41,783 nt of DNA from DASXMT01 sp036521415 (GTDB taxonomy: Bacteria; Actinomycetota; Acidimicrobiia; Acidimicrobiales; RAAP-2), in contig DATDHU010000150.1 of assembly GCA_036521415.1 (NCBI GenBank), forward strand, positions 1 through 41,783. The letters are read 5' to 3'. The notes under the pieces were generated by a model. The model was not told where the DNA came from and did no database searches. It saw nothing but the letters and a program-made list of their open reading frames with translations. Shown here piece after piece: positions 1-7,698 of the stretch. The position numbers and the translations under genes are program-made. The first letter of the stretch is position 1. The number at the start of each line of letters is the position of its first letter.

Positions 1-720
1 GACCACCGGAAGGGCCGAGGCCAGTGCCCACTCGATGGCCGACTCCTCGACGCCCACGTCGTAGAGGCGGCGGCCCTCGAGCTGCGAGTACATGCCCATG
101 CGGTGGAGGGCGTTGGTGGCGTTGGGCGAGGCGTACCGGACCCGGCCCTCCTCGTCCACCAGGACGAGGCCGTCGCCGACGCGCGGGGCCTCCTCGGTTC
201 CGACCTCCTCGCTGGGGAACGGGAAGGTCGACTCGGCCAACATCACCGCGAACCGGTCGAAGACGTCCCGGTAGGTGCGCTCCAGGTGGCCGGGGCGGCG
301 CCCGGCCCCCGACGAGAGCCGGGCAAGGACGGCCACGGTCGTCCCCTCCCAGCGGACGGGAATGCATTGCAGGCGAACCGGCTCGTCTGCCGGCTCGAGC
401 TGGATCTCGCCCCGGGTGGGCTCACCGGAGCTGAAGGTGGCCGCGACCAGGGGCCAGTCGGCCGCACCCACCGTCTGCCCGACCAGGTCGTGCTGGACGA
501 CCGTCGCGCTGTTGGACGGGCGCATCTGACCCAGGACGACCAACTGGGGCCCGGCGGACCGATGGTGGGGAGCGCTCGAGGCCATGGGTGCCAGCAGCAC
601 CAGGTCGGAGAAGGCGAGGTCGGCGAGGATCCCCCACGTTCCGAGCAACCGCCTCAGGTGGGCGAGCTGCTCGTCGACAAGGTCGGTCCGCTCCAGGGCC
701 AGCTCGGCCGGGGTGGCCAC
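1..720 (-). CDS. PdtaS-like sensor histidine kinase, N-terminal part (cut by window edge)
   Basis: The frame is open for 240 codons from a GTG at 720 to the window edge, so only the sensor half is visible. Residues 1 to about 150 resemble the GAF-like N-terminal domain of actinobacterial PdtaS (Rv3220c family). A PAS domain follows, with the typical stretch GRVRYASPNATNALHRMG near residue 205. The histidine phosphoacceptor and ATPase domains would lie outside the window. PdtaS proteins are soluble kinases that phosphorylate the ANTAR antiterminator PdtaR; that role is family knowledge. The GTG lies 2 nt after the TGA of the upstream PHP gene, so the two are probably cotranscribed. Family assignment is fairly firm; the signal sensed is unknown. 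Confidence 0.8.
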   Translation of the reverse strand, partial: MATPAELALERTDLVDEQLAHLRRLLGTWGILADLAFSDLVLLAPMASSAPHHRSAGPQLVVLGQMRPSNSATVVQHDLVGQTVGAADWPLVAATFSSGEPTRGEIQLEPADEPVRLQCIPVRWEGTTVAVLARLSSGAGRRPGHLERTYRDVFDRFAVMLAESTFPFPSEEVGTEEAPRVGDGLVLVDEEGRVRYASPNATNALHRMGMYSQLEGRRLYDVGVEESAIEWALASALPVV

Positions 721-722
721 GG

Positions 723-1616
723 TCAGCGCTCGCCCGGTGCCCGGCTGTTGGCCAGGGCGACGGTATGGGGTCGGCGCTCCCGGAAGCCCCGGAGCTCGGT
801 CACCCCCACCTCGTCCAACAGCGAACGGAGGTCGCCGGCCCGGTAGGCCACGTCGGGCAGGCTGTGGGCGTCCGAGGCCGTGGTCAGCGGGACGCCCCGG
901 TCGACGAAGCGCTGGAGCAGCGGCGGGGCCGGGTACACCTCCCCCACCGGCTTGCGCCAGCCGGCCGACGAGACCTCGGCCGCCATCCCCGACGACGCGG
1001 CGGCTTCGGCGATCCGGTCGTAGAACTCGTCCGGGAGAGCAGGGAGGTGCCCGGCCACCTTCACCAGGTCGGGGTGGGCGTAGACGTCGCTGGCACCCGA
1101 TGCCCCCAGCTCCTCCATGGCCCGGGTGTACTCGTCCCACACCTGGTCGATGTCCCGCACCGTCCACTCGGCCAGCACCAGCGGGTCGTCCAACACGTCG
1201 AAGCGCCAGGCCCCGAGCCAGTGCACCGATCCCAGCAGCACGTCGAAGGGGTAGTCGGCCAAGAGGCCGGCCACCTCGTCCATGCGCCCCTCGTAGTAGT
1301 CGACCTCCATGCCCAGCACGACCGGGAGCCCCTCGGCCTTCACCGCCTCGACCACTTCGACGTAGCTGTCGAGGTCGACCCGCGCATGATGGTCCCAGTA
1401 GGCGGCCATCCCCGGGCGGAGCGCCTCACCGGGCAGGTCGTCCCAGAAGCCGTGGAGCAATTTGTCCGCCTGGACGAAGCGGAACAGGTGCTCGGTCAGG
1501 GCGATCTCGGTCACACCGCCGGCCACTGCCTCCTCGCAGTAGGCGGCGACCTGCTCCACGGTGGCCTCGGCATCACGTTGGGTGTGGGGCCACAGGTGCA
1601 GGTGGTAGTCGAGCAA
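723..1616 (-). CDS. PHP-domain phosphoesterase, histidinol-phosphatase-like
   Basis: A 297-residue PHP-superfamily metal-dependent hydrolase. Metal ligands typical of the family are visible: YHLHLWPH at residues 4-11, TEHLFRF near 41-47, GMEVDYYEGR near 100, DVYAHPDLVK near 180 and TASDAHSLPDV near 245. HisJ-type histidinol-phosphate phosphatases share this layout and size, but no his genes lie nearby, so the substrate stays open. The start is a TTG at 1616, preceded by AAAGGA at 7-nt spacing. It opens directly with the metal-binding strand, which supports that start. The PdtaS-like gene follows after 2 nt. Confidence 0.8.
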   Translation of the reverse strand: MLDYHLHLWPHTQRDAEATVEQVAAYCEEAVAGGVTEIALTEHLFRFVQADKLLHGFWDDLPGEALRPGMAAYWDHHARVDLDSYVEVVEAVKAEGLPVVLGMEVDYYEGRMDEVAGLLADYPFDVLLGSVHWLGAWRFDVLDDPLVLAEWTVRDIDQVWDEYTRAMEELGASGASDVYAHPDLVKVAGHLPALPDEFYDRIAEAAASSGMAAEVSSAGWRKPVGEVYPAPPLLQRFVDRGVPLTTASDAHSLPDVAYRAGDLRSLLDEVGVTELRGFRERRPHTVALANSRAPGER

Positions 1617-1656
1617 AATGAGGTCCTTTCAGGTCACCATCGGCCACGCCTGCGGC

Positions 1657-1683
1657 GACCAGGTCGACCAGGTCGACCAGGCG
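1657..1683. repeat. 9-bp tandem repeat, three copies
   Basis: GACCAGGTC is repeated in tandem (1657-1665, 1666-1674, and 1675-1683 with two changes) in the 121-bp gap between the PHP gene start and the O-methyltransferase stop. Each junction also makes the palindrome GTCGAC. It lies about 40-65 bp upstream of the PHP start. Function unknown. Confidence 0.6.
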
Positions 1684-1737
1684 CAGTCTGCGTGGGAACG
1701 GATCGGCGCGGGCACGGATCGAGGATTCGAGGCGGGG

Positions 1738-2382
1738 TCAATCGGCCCGTCGGATGAGGGTCACGCCGTCGCGGACGGTGGTCTGGACGGCGACGACCCG
1801 GGGGTCATCAGCCACCCGCTCGTTGAAGGCCCGGAGCGCCTCGGTGGCGGCCGACGTGTCGCTCTTGTCCACCACCTGTCCACGCCAGAGGGTGTTGTCG
1901 GCCAGGATCAACCCCCGCGGGGCCAGCTTGGGGAAGACGGCCTCGAAGTAGCCCAGGTAGCCGGTCTTGTCGGCGTCGATGAACACCAGGTCGAACGGCC
2001 CGGGCAGCCCGGCAATGGACTCCATGGCCGGGCCGACCAGCACCTCGATGCTCTCGGCGTACGGGCTGGCGGCAATGTGCCGTTGCGCCACCTCGGCGTG
2101 GGTGGGATCGAGCTCGCAGGTGACGATCTTGCCACCGGGGGCGAGCCCGGCCGCCATGGACAGGGACGAGTACCCGCTGAACGTGCCGATCTCCAGGATC
2201 CGGGTGGCGCCCGTGGCAAAGACCAACAGCTCGAGGAACCGTCCCTCCAGGTTGCCCACCATCATGCCCGGGGCGGCCAGGTTCGACTGCGTGTACTCGG
2301 CTACCTCGCGCAGGTAGGGCGGTGTGGAGGTGGTATGCGCAGCCGCGTAGGCCTCGATGGCTGGATCGACGATGTCGGTCAT
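1738..2382 (-). CDS. Class I SAM-dependent O-methyltransferase (caffeoyl-CoA/catechol OMT-like)
   Basis: A 214-residue small O-methyltransferase of the family 3 type. The SAM-binding motif ILEIGTFSGYSSL lies near residue 64. The metal-site and catalytic strand VFIDADKTGY lies near 135, followed by LADNTLWRG, which carries the second metal-binding D-N pair. These enzymes methylate catechol-type hydroxyls with Mg2+ or Ca2+; the substrate here cannot be told from sequence. The ATG at 2382 is preferred over an in-frame start at 2421. The hexamer TACGAT ends exactly 6 nt before it, and homology begins at MTDIVDP. It lies downstream of the ArsA pair on the same strand. Confidence 0.88.
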   Translation of the reverse strand: MTDIVDPAIEAYAAAHTTSTPPYLREVAEYTQSNLAAPGMMVGNLEGRFLELLVFATGATRILEIGTFSGYSSLSMAAGLAPGGKIVTCELDPTHAEVAQRHIAASPYAESIEVLVGPAMESIAGLPGPFDLVFIDADKTGYLGYFEAVFPKLAPRGLILADNTLWRGQVVDKSDTSAATEALRAFNERVADDPRVVAVQTTVRDGVTLIRRAD

Positions 2383-2388
2383 AGCTGC

Positions 2389-2394
2389 ATCGTA
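2389..2394 (-). promoter_or_regulatory. Candidate -10 for leaderless O-methyltransferase mRNA
   Basis: TACGAT on the minus strand fits TANNNT and ends 6 nt before the ATG at 2382. The transcript would begin at or next to the start codon. No Shine-Dalgarno is visible. No clear -35 was identified. Confidence 0.5.
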
Positions 2395-2424
2395 CGGCAG
2401 CCCGTCGCTGCGGCCGCCCAACGG

Positions 2425-3867
2425 TTACCAGATCTGCTCGCCGAGCCGAGCCAGACCGGCCAGGTCGTAGATATCGGTGTCGAAGAAGGGAACGGTGGCC
2501 AGCACCTCGGGGGCGGTGGCCAGGTGGGCGCGCTCCTCGCCCTCCCGGATGGCCACCAGCCGGAAGTTCAGGAAGCTCTCGGCTACTTCAGTGAGCACGC
2601 GTCTGAGGTTGTCCTCGTCGCCCAGCACGGCTCCGCCGGGGCCGTCCCCGGGGGAAGCCGGATCAGACCCGGGAGCCGAGGAAGCCAGTTCGGAGGCGAG
2701 CTCGGGCGCTCGCTCCTTCAGCGTCTCGGCCACGGCCGCCGCCCCCGGGTCCCGGAGATAGCCGGGCAACACCTTGTTCAACACGATGGCTCCGAGGTGG
2801 AGGTGGCGATCGGTGAGCTCGCGGGCGAAGAATTCGGCTTCCCTGAGCGGGACCGCCTCGAGGGTCGAGACCACCATGAACGTGGTGCGCCGGTCGGAGA
2901 GGAGCCGGCCCACGGCCTCCGCTCGTTCCACGAACCCGTCGTACATCGACTGGAAGAGGATGAAGAACTCGGAGATGTCAGCCAGGAATTGGGTGCCGAG
3001 GATGCGGTCGGCGATCTGGTAGAAGGGCTTGGTGGCGGCGTTGACCAACTTCGAGCGGTAAGGGACTATGAGCCAGCGCAGGAGCCGAGACGAGAAGAAG
3101 TCGGCCAGGCGCTGAGGGGCGTCCAAGAAGTCGAGGGCGTTGCGGGTGGGCGGGGTGTCCACCACGATCAGGTCGTAGTCCCCTTCGGAGTGGATCTCGT
3201 AGAGCCGTTCCATGGCGATGTAGTCATGGCTCTGGACGAAGCGGCCCGAGATGTTCTGATAGAGGGGATTAGCCAGGATCTCATCCCGGGTCTGGTGGTC
3301 GGGGGCATGCCGGCGAATGAGGTCGTCCCACGACTCCTTGGTGTCGAGCATGGCCACCCACAGCTCCCCCCGGGACCGGAGCCCGCTGGCGCGGAACACC
3401 TCATCGGGAACCCGGCGCTCGGCGTTGCCGATCCCCTCGAGCCCAAGGGCGTCGGCCAGGCGCTTAGCCGGGTCGACCGTGAGGACCAGGACCTTCCCGC
3501 CCTGTTGGACCGCAGCCATCACCGCGGCGGCGGCGGCGGTGGTCGTCTTGCCCACACCCCCGGGGCCACAGGCGATCACGATCTCCTTGGCCGCCAGCAG
3601 CCCGTCGATCGACCCCGACTTTGCCGTGATGCCGGCTCCCGGCTGGGCGGCGGTGGGCTCGGGAGGTACAGCCGTCCTCGACTCCGCCCTGACGGCTGAC
3701 CCCGCCTTCATGGGTGACGCCGCCTCCTTGGCGGACTTCTTCGCTCCTGCCTTCTTCGGTGGTGCCTTCTTCGGTGGTGCCTTCTTCGGTGCTGCCTTCT
3801 TCGGTGCTGCCTTCTTCGGTATCGGAGGCTTCACGTCGTCAGCCCCATCGGGCGGCGCGTCGCTCAT
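2425..3867 (-). CDS. ArsA/Get3-family ATPase with Lys/Ala/Pro N-terminal tail (Rv3680-like)
   Basis: A 480-residue ArsA/Get3-family P-loop ATPase. Residues 1 to about 55 are low-complexity (repeats of the type KKAAPKKA). Folded sequence begins near 80, with the P-loop GPGGVGKTTT at 101-110, LTVDPAKRL downstream and the switch region VVDTPPTRNALDFLDAP. The signature lysine of the KGGVGKT deviant Walker A is replaced here (GPGG). The mycobacterial Rv3680 branch, as recalled, also lacks it. Orthologous pairs form heterodimers proposed as a bacterial Get3-like system; that role is inferred by homology. The ATG overlaps the TGA of the upstream paralogue by one base (TGATG), indicating translational coupling. 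Confidence 0.88.
   Translation of the reverse strand: MSDAPPDGADDVKPPIPKKAAPKKAAPKKAPPKKAPPKKAGAKKSAKEAASPMKAGSAVRAESRTAVPPEPTAAQPGAGITAKSGSIDGLLAAKEIVIACGPGGVGKTTTAAAAAVMAAVQQGGKVLVLTVDPAKRLADALGLEGIGNAERRVPDEVFRASGLRSRGELWVAMLDTKESWDDLIRRHAPDHQTRDEILANPLYQNISGRFVQSHDYIAMERLYEIHSEGDYDLIVVDTPPTRNALDFLDAPQRLADFFSSRLLRWLIVPYRSKLVNAATKPFYQIADRILGTQFLADISEFFILFQSMYDGFVERAEAVGRLLSDRRTTFMVVSTLEAVPLREAEFFARELTDRHLHLGAIVLNKVLPGYLRDPGAAAVAETLKERAPELASELASSAPGSDPASPGDGPGGAVLGDEDNLRRVLTEVAESFLNFRLVAIREGEERAHLATAPEVLATVPFFDTDIYDLAGLARLGEQIW
3749..3823 (-). repeat. 15-bp in-frame coding repeats (KKAxP units)
   Basis: Five successive 15-bp units based on GCCTTCTTCGGTGGT (plus strand) encode the lysine/alanine/proline tail of the ArsA-like protein. 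The first four are almost identical and the fifth diverges. They are prone to slippage, but units are multiples of three, so the frame is kept. Confidence 0.85.
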
Positions 3868-4814
3868 CAGAACCCCAGCTCCTCACCCAGGGAAGCCGAT
3901 ACCTGTTTGGTCGTCCGCAACCCGAGGGAGCGAGTGAAGAGATAGGGCAGGTAGAGCATCGGAACCGAGGGGTCGATCCCGGCCCGCAGCCGCTCCAGAT
4001 GGGTGGCCCGGGTCCGTCGCATGGTCACGGCCAAGGTGGCCGCGTTGAGGACCATGGCCGCATCGCCGCCCACCAGCTCGCCGAGCTCCTCGGAGGGCCC
4101 GGTGGCGCTCAGCGCGTCGAAGACAGCCTCTTCCTGGCGCCCGAAGAGCTCGGGCAGGACACGGTTCACAACCACGGCCGACAACCGCACGGTCGTCTCC
4201 TCCCGCACGCGGTCGGCAAGCTCGATGGTCTCGTTCACCGGCATCTCCTCGGGCGTGCACACCGCCACCAGGCCGGTCTGGGCCGGGTCGGAGAGGATCT
4301 GGAGCATCCAGTCGGTCTGGGTGCGAATGAGCCCGACCTTCACCAACTCGTTGATGGCCTGCGGGGCGGCGAGCTGGCCGACGATGTGACCCGTGGCCGG
4401 CGCGTCAACCACCACGAGGTCGTAGTGCCCCTCTCGGACCTCGTAGCAGAGCTTCCCCACGGTGAGGATCTCGCGGACCCCGGGGGCGGCGGTGGCCACG
4501 AAGTCGAACGCCTTGGCCAGCGGACCGATCCGCCCCACCACCGGGATCCGCAGTTGCAGCTTCAGGTACTCCCGGAGCGATGCCTCGGTGTCCATGGACA
4601 TGGCAAAGAGGCCGGGCAGGAGCTCCCTCTCTTTGAACCTCGTCGGCTTGGCCTCGTAGAACCCGGCGACGTCGCCCTTTGCGTCCACCTCGCAGATGAG
4701 GACGCGCTTGCCCCGCTGCGAGGCGAGCAGGGCCAACGCCGACGCCACCGTCGTCTTGCCCACACCACCCTTGCCGGTGACGAACAGCAGCTTGAGGTCG
4801 AGCAGGCTGGTCAC
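3867..4814 (-). CDS. ArsA/Get3-family ATPase (Rv3679-like)
   Basis: A 315-residue paralogue and partner of the next gene. It has the complete deviant Walker A TGKGGVGKTT at about residues 13-22, including the signature lysine, then LICEVDAKGDV and the switch stretch VVVDAPATGHIVGQL near 140. Length fits Rv3679. It starts with GTG at 4814 and opens immediately into the P-loop strand LKLLFVTGKGG, which fixes the start. No strong Shine-Dalgarno precedes it. The pairing of one ATPase with and one without the signature lysine suggests an asymmetric heterodimer, by analogy with the mycobacterial pair. Cargo is unknown. Confidence 0.9.
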   Translation of the reverse strand: MTSLLDLKLLFVTGKGGVGKTTVASALALLASQRGKRVLICEVDAKGDVAGFYEAKPTRFKERELLPGLFAMSMDTEASLREYLKLQLRIPVVGRIGPLAKAFDFVATAAPGVREILTVGKLCYEVREGHYDLVVVDAPATGHIVGQLAAPQAINELVKVGLIRTQTDWMLQILSDPAQTGLVAVCTPEEMPVNETIELADRVREETTVRLSAVVVNRVLPELFGRQEEAVFDALSATGPSEELGELVGGDAAMVLNAATLAVTMRRTRATHLERLRAGIDPSVPMLYLPYLFTRSLGLRTTKQVSASLGEELGF

Positions 4815-4890
4815 GCCGAGCTCACCGGGCCGGTGGCGGGTCCAGCCGACCGGTCGAGTGCCTCGGCCATCGGGCAGATCCCGAGTTGTC

Positions 4891-5127
4891 TCAGGAGATC
4901 CCGAAACCGACCCGTCGTTCGGTCGACGGTGCGTCGACCTCGACGTAGGCGACCTTGCCCGAGGGGACGCCCACCCGGCGCCCCTTCCGATCGGTCAGCC
5001 ACAAGATGCCGCTCTCTCCGGATAGAACCTCTTCGATGTCGGCCAGGACCTTGTCACGATCTGTGTCCTCGGCCAACTCGACGTCGAGCTCCTTGACCGA
5101 CTGGACGATCCCGATACGCACGTCCAC
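4891..5127 (-). CDS. DUF3107 family protein (TB9.4/Rv3208A-like)
   Basis: A 78-residue small protein matching the DUF3107 family, which includes mycobacterial TB9.4. It begins VDVRIGIVQS and ends ERRVGFGIS; the middle ILWLTDRKGRRVGVP is also family-typical. Its biochemical role is not established. The start is a GTG at 5127 with GAGAGGAG about 9-10 nt upstream; the longer open frame upstream of the GTG shows no family similarity. It is transcribed divergently from the HD hydrolase and lies 76 bp upstream of the ArsA pair on the same strand. Confidence 0.88.
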   Translation of the reverse strand: MDVRIGIVQSVKELDVELAEDTDRDKVLADIEEVLSGESGILWLTDRKGRRVGVPSGKVAYVEVDAPSTERRVGFGIS

Positions 5128-5193
5128 CTGGCACGCTCCTCTCAGAAGGACGCCGGCGGCTCTGCCGGCTGCCACCGACGATACAAGGTCGCG

Positions 5194-6423
5194 GTGATCG
5201 CCCGTCCCGCGTCGCTTCGGTCACACCGTTGCGCCACACTGGACATCATGTTGGGCGAGAACCATGGCGACGAGGCACGGAGGGGCGAGACTGAACGGAA
5301 CCGCCGGTGGGCCTCCACAATGGTCGGCTTCCCCGATCACGGGGCGCGGTTCGCCCACGCCGACAGCCACGCCGGCGCCGGACCGGGGGGCGTAGCTGCC
5401 TTCGACCGGAACCAGCGAGAGGAGCTCGAGGAGGTCCAGCTGGCCGTCGGGGCCAGTCGTGCCCGTGGAGCCGGGAACCGAGCACGGGCCGAGGAGCCCG
5501 AGCGGTGGAGGACCTGCTTCGAGCGTGACCGCGACCGCATCCTGCACGCCACCGCCTTTCGCCGTCTGGCCGGGAAGACCCAGGTGTTCGTGTTCCCCGA
5601 CGACCATCAGCGCACCCGGCTCACCCACGCCCTCGAGGTTGCCCAGGTTGCCACCAGCATCGCCCGGGCCTGCCGGCTGAACGTCGCCCTGACCGAGGCC
5701 ATCGCGCTCGGCCACGACTGCGGGCACGGACCGGGCGGCCACGCCAGTGAGGACGCCCTCTCGCCCTACCTCGACGGAGGTTTCGACCACGCCGTCTGGG
5801 GCGCCGAGGTCTCATTGGACCCGTTCAACCTATGCGTTGAGACCCTCGACGGGATCCGGAACCACTCTTGGTCTCGCCCGGCGCCGTCCACCCCGGAGGG
5901 TGAGGTGGTGAGCTGGGCCGACCGGATTGCCTATGTCTGCCATGACTTCGAGGACGCGGTGGCCAGCGGGATCGTCACCCCGTCGGTCCTCCCCGACGTG
6001 GTCCGTCGGCGCTGCGGGGAGCGCCGGAGCCAGCAGCTCGGGGCCTTCATCGACGGTGTGGTCGAGACGGTGGCCCGAACCGGGCGCATCGGCATGGGCG
6101 AGGACCTGGCCGACGCCCTGGCCGCATTTCGGGGCGCAAACTACGAGCACATCTACCTGCGTCCCAGCTCGCTGGCCCAGAACAGCGCGGTGGTGGCCGT
6201 GCTGCGGGCCCTGGTCGAGCACTATGCCGATCGTCCCAACCGGATCCCGTCAGTGGCCGAGGCGGGCGGCGGCCTCCGCGGCGGCGAGCCTCAGGCGCTC
6301 CGTGCCGGGGTCGAGTACGTGGCCGGAATGACCGACCGGTTCGCATGCACCCAGGCGGTAGCCCTACTCGGTTGGGACCCGGCGAAGCTCCCGGTCGGTG
6401 TAGGCGTCGCCAGCCGACCCTGA
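5194..6423 (+). CDS. HD-domain dNTP triphosphohydrolase (dGTPase-like)
   Basis: A dGTPase-family HD hydrolase of up to 409 residues. The family signature AFRRLAGKTQVFVF lies near residue 122, the first histidine in RLTHALEVAQVA, the HD pair in LGHDCGHGPGGHASED near 175 and a later metal aspartate in SWADRIAYVCHDFED. Such enzymes cleave dNTPs to the deoxynucleoside and triphosphate. Length is short for E. coli Dgt (about 505) but fits the single-domain actinobacterial type. The N-terminus is uncertain: GTG 5194 (AAGG 5 nt upstream) and ATG 5248 are both possible, and conserved sequence starts only near residue 100. It ends 7 bp before the convergent mrp gene. Confidence 0.87.
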   Translation: MIARPASLRSHRCATLDIMLGENHGDEARRGETERNRRWASTMVGFPDHGARFAHADSHAGAGPGGVAAFDRNQREELEEVQLAVGASRARGAGNRARAEEPERWRTCFERDRDRILHATAFRRLAGKTQVFVFPDDHQRTRLTHALEVAQVATSIARACRLNVALTEAIALGHDCGHGPGGHASEDALSPYLDGGFDHAVWGAEVSLDPFNLCVETLDGIRNHSWSRPAPSTPEGEVVSWADRIAYVCHDFEDAVASGIVTPSVLPDVVRRRCGERRSQQLGAFIDGVVETVARTGRIGMGEDLADALAAFRGANYEHIYLRPSSLAQNSAVVAVLRALVEHYADRPNRIPSVAEAGGGLRGGEPQALRAGVEYVAGMTDRFACTQAVALLGWDPAKLPVGVGVASRP

Positions 6424-6430
6424 GCGATGG

Positions 6431-7648
6431 TCAGTGGACGGTCAGCTCCTGGCGGTAGACCCGTGCCGGTCCCAGCCCGACCAGCTGCTCAGCCAGCCCC
6501 GAGAATGCCCGGGCCGCCTCCCCGCCGGGATCGGACACCATCACCGGCACCCCCACGTCGCCGCCCTCGCGCAGGGCGGGCACCAGGGGGACCTGGGCCA
6601 GTAGGGGCACGCCCAGCTCGGTGGCCAGGCTCTGCCCGCCGCCCGCTCCGAACAGCTCGTACCTTGTGCCGTCGTCCGCGGTGAACCAGCTCATGTTCTC
6701 GATGACCCCGCGAACGGCCAGCTTCAGCTTCCTGGCCGCGAAGGCCGAGCGTTGGGCCACACGTTGGGCGGCAGCCTGGGGCGTGGTGACCACGAACACC
6801 TCGGTCTTGGTCAGGTACTGCCCGAGCGACAACGTCACATCGCCGGTGCCCGGCGGCATGTCCACCAAGAGGAAGTCGGGCTCGCCCCAGTAGGCGTCGA
6901 CCAGGAACTGCTCGAGTGCCTTGTGCAGCATGGGCCCCCGCCAGATGACCGGGGTCTCGTCGGGAACGAAGAACCCCATCGACAGACAGCGCACCCCGTG
7001 CACCGTCGGCGGGATGACCAGGTCGTCGATGATCAACGGGTCGGTGCGAACCCCCAACATCTTCGGAACCGAGAACCCGTAGACGTCGGCGTCGAGGATC
7101 CCCACATCGTGGCCCTGCTGGGCCAGGGCGACGGCCAGGTTGACGGTGACCGAGGACTTCCCCACACCGCCCTTGCCCGAGGAGATCCCGATGACGCGGG
7201 TGCGGGAGCGGGGCAACATGAAGCGGTTGGGTCGACCCTCCTCATGGCCGAGCTGACCGCCCTGGCTGACCTGACCGCCGTGTCCGTGGTCCCGGTCGTG
7301 ATCGTGATCGTGATCGTGGCCGTTCTCCTCTGCGTAGGCCGAGACCCCACCGTCGAGGGGCTCGCCCCGAAGCAACAACCGGACCCGTCGCCGCTCGTCC
7401 TCGTTCATCACGGCGACCTCGCCGCCCACCTCGTCCACGCCGGGCAGGGCGCCCACCGCGCCCCTGACCCGGGCCACCAGTTCCTCGACCTGGGGATACT
7501 GTCCGACCGGGACGGCCAAGTCGACGCTCACCCGCTTCCGCCTCACCGAGACCGACCTGACCATGCCCAGTTCAGCGAGGGTGCGACGAAGCTCTGGGTC
7601 GGTGACGGCGCCCGCCGCGGCCCGCACCTGTGCCTCGTCTATGGACAT
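6431..7648 (-). CDS. Mrp/ApbC-type P-loop ATPase with MIP18 domain and His/Asp-rich linker
   Basis: A 405-residue Mrp/NBP35 ATPase. Residues 1 to about 90 form a MIP18-like domain (AVTDPELRRTLAELGMV). A linker near 110-135 is rich in His and Asp (GHDHDHDHDRDHGHGG). The ParA-like ATPase follows with SSGKGGVGKSS, LDADVYGFSVP and VDMPPGTGD. Family members carry or insert Fe-S clusters. The CxxC after VIENMSWF that binds the bridging cluster in ApbC is absent here (TADDGTRYELFG instead). GGAGGAG just upstream of the ATG is a strong ribosome site. It is divergent from the SufR-like regulator and a cysteine desulfurase, which supports an Fe-S role. Confidence 0.9.
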   Translation of the reverse strand: MSIDEAQVRAAAGAVTDPELRRTLAELGMVRSVSVRRKRVSVDLAVPVGQYPQVEELVARVRGAVGALPGVDEVGGEVAVMNEDERRRVRLLLRGEPLDGGVSAYAEENGHDHDHDHDRDHGHGGQVSQGGQLGHEEGRPNRFMLPRSRTRVIGISSGKGGVGKSSVTVNLAVALAQQGHDVGILDADVYGFSVPKMLGVRTDPLIIDDLVIPPTVHGVRCLSMGFFVPDETPVIWRGPMLHKALEQFLVDAYWGEPDFLLVDMPPGTGDVTLSLGQYLTKTEVFVVTTPQAAAQRVAQRSAFAARKLKLAVRGVIENMSWFTADDGTRYELFGAGGGQSLATELGVPLLAQVPLVPALREGGDVGVPVMVSDPGGEAARAFSGLAEQLVGLGPARVYRQELTVH

Positions 7649-7685
7649 GACCGTCTCTCCTCCGGAACAAAATGGGCTTCACGAC

Positions 7686-7691
7686 TACACT
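7686..7691 (+). promoter_or_regulatory. Candidate -10 for leaderless SufR-like mRNA
   Basis: TACACT fits TANNNT and ends 7 nt before GTG 7699, so the transcript would begin at the start codon. It lies in the narrow 50-bp divergent gap with mrp. Binding of the regulator here could affect both genes (inference). Confidence 0.5.
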
Positions 7692-7698
7692 AGGTGAC

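Noticed and set aside
1618..3699. A 693-codon plus-strand open frame opposite the O-methyltransferase and ArsA genes
   Set aside because: Antisense shadow in high-GC coding DNA; its translation has no domain, while the minus strand has clear motifs. The same applies to long frames opposite ccmF (11703-14129), valS (34145-36334) and overlapping the cysteine desulfurase (8267-10399).
4811..4870. A 19-codon ORF just before the Rv3679-like gene, ending in a GTGA overlap
   Set aside because: It resembles the desaturase leader ORF in size, but its ATG has no Shine-Dalgarno or leaderless -10 and the peptide is unremarkable; chance is likely.
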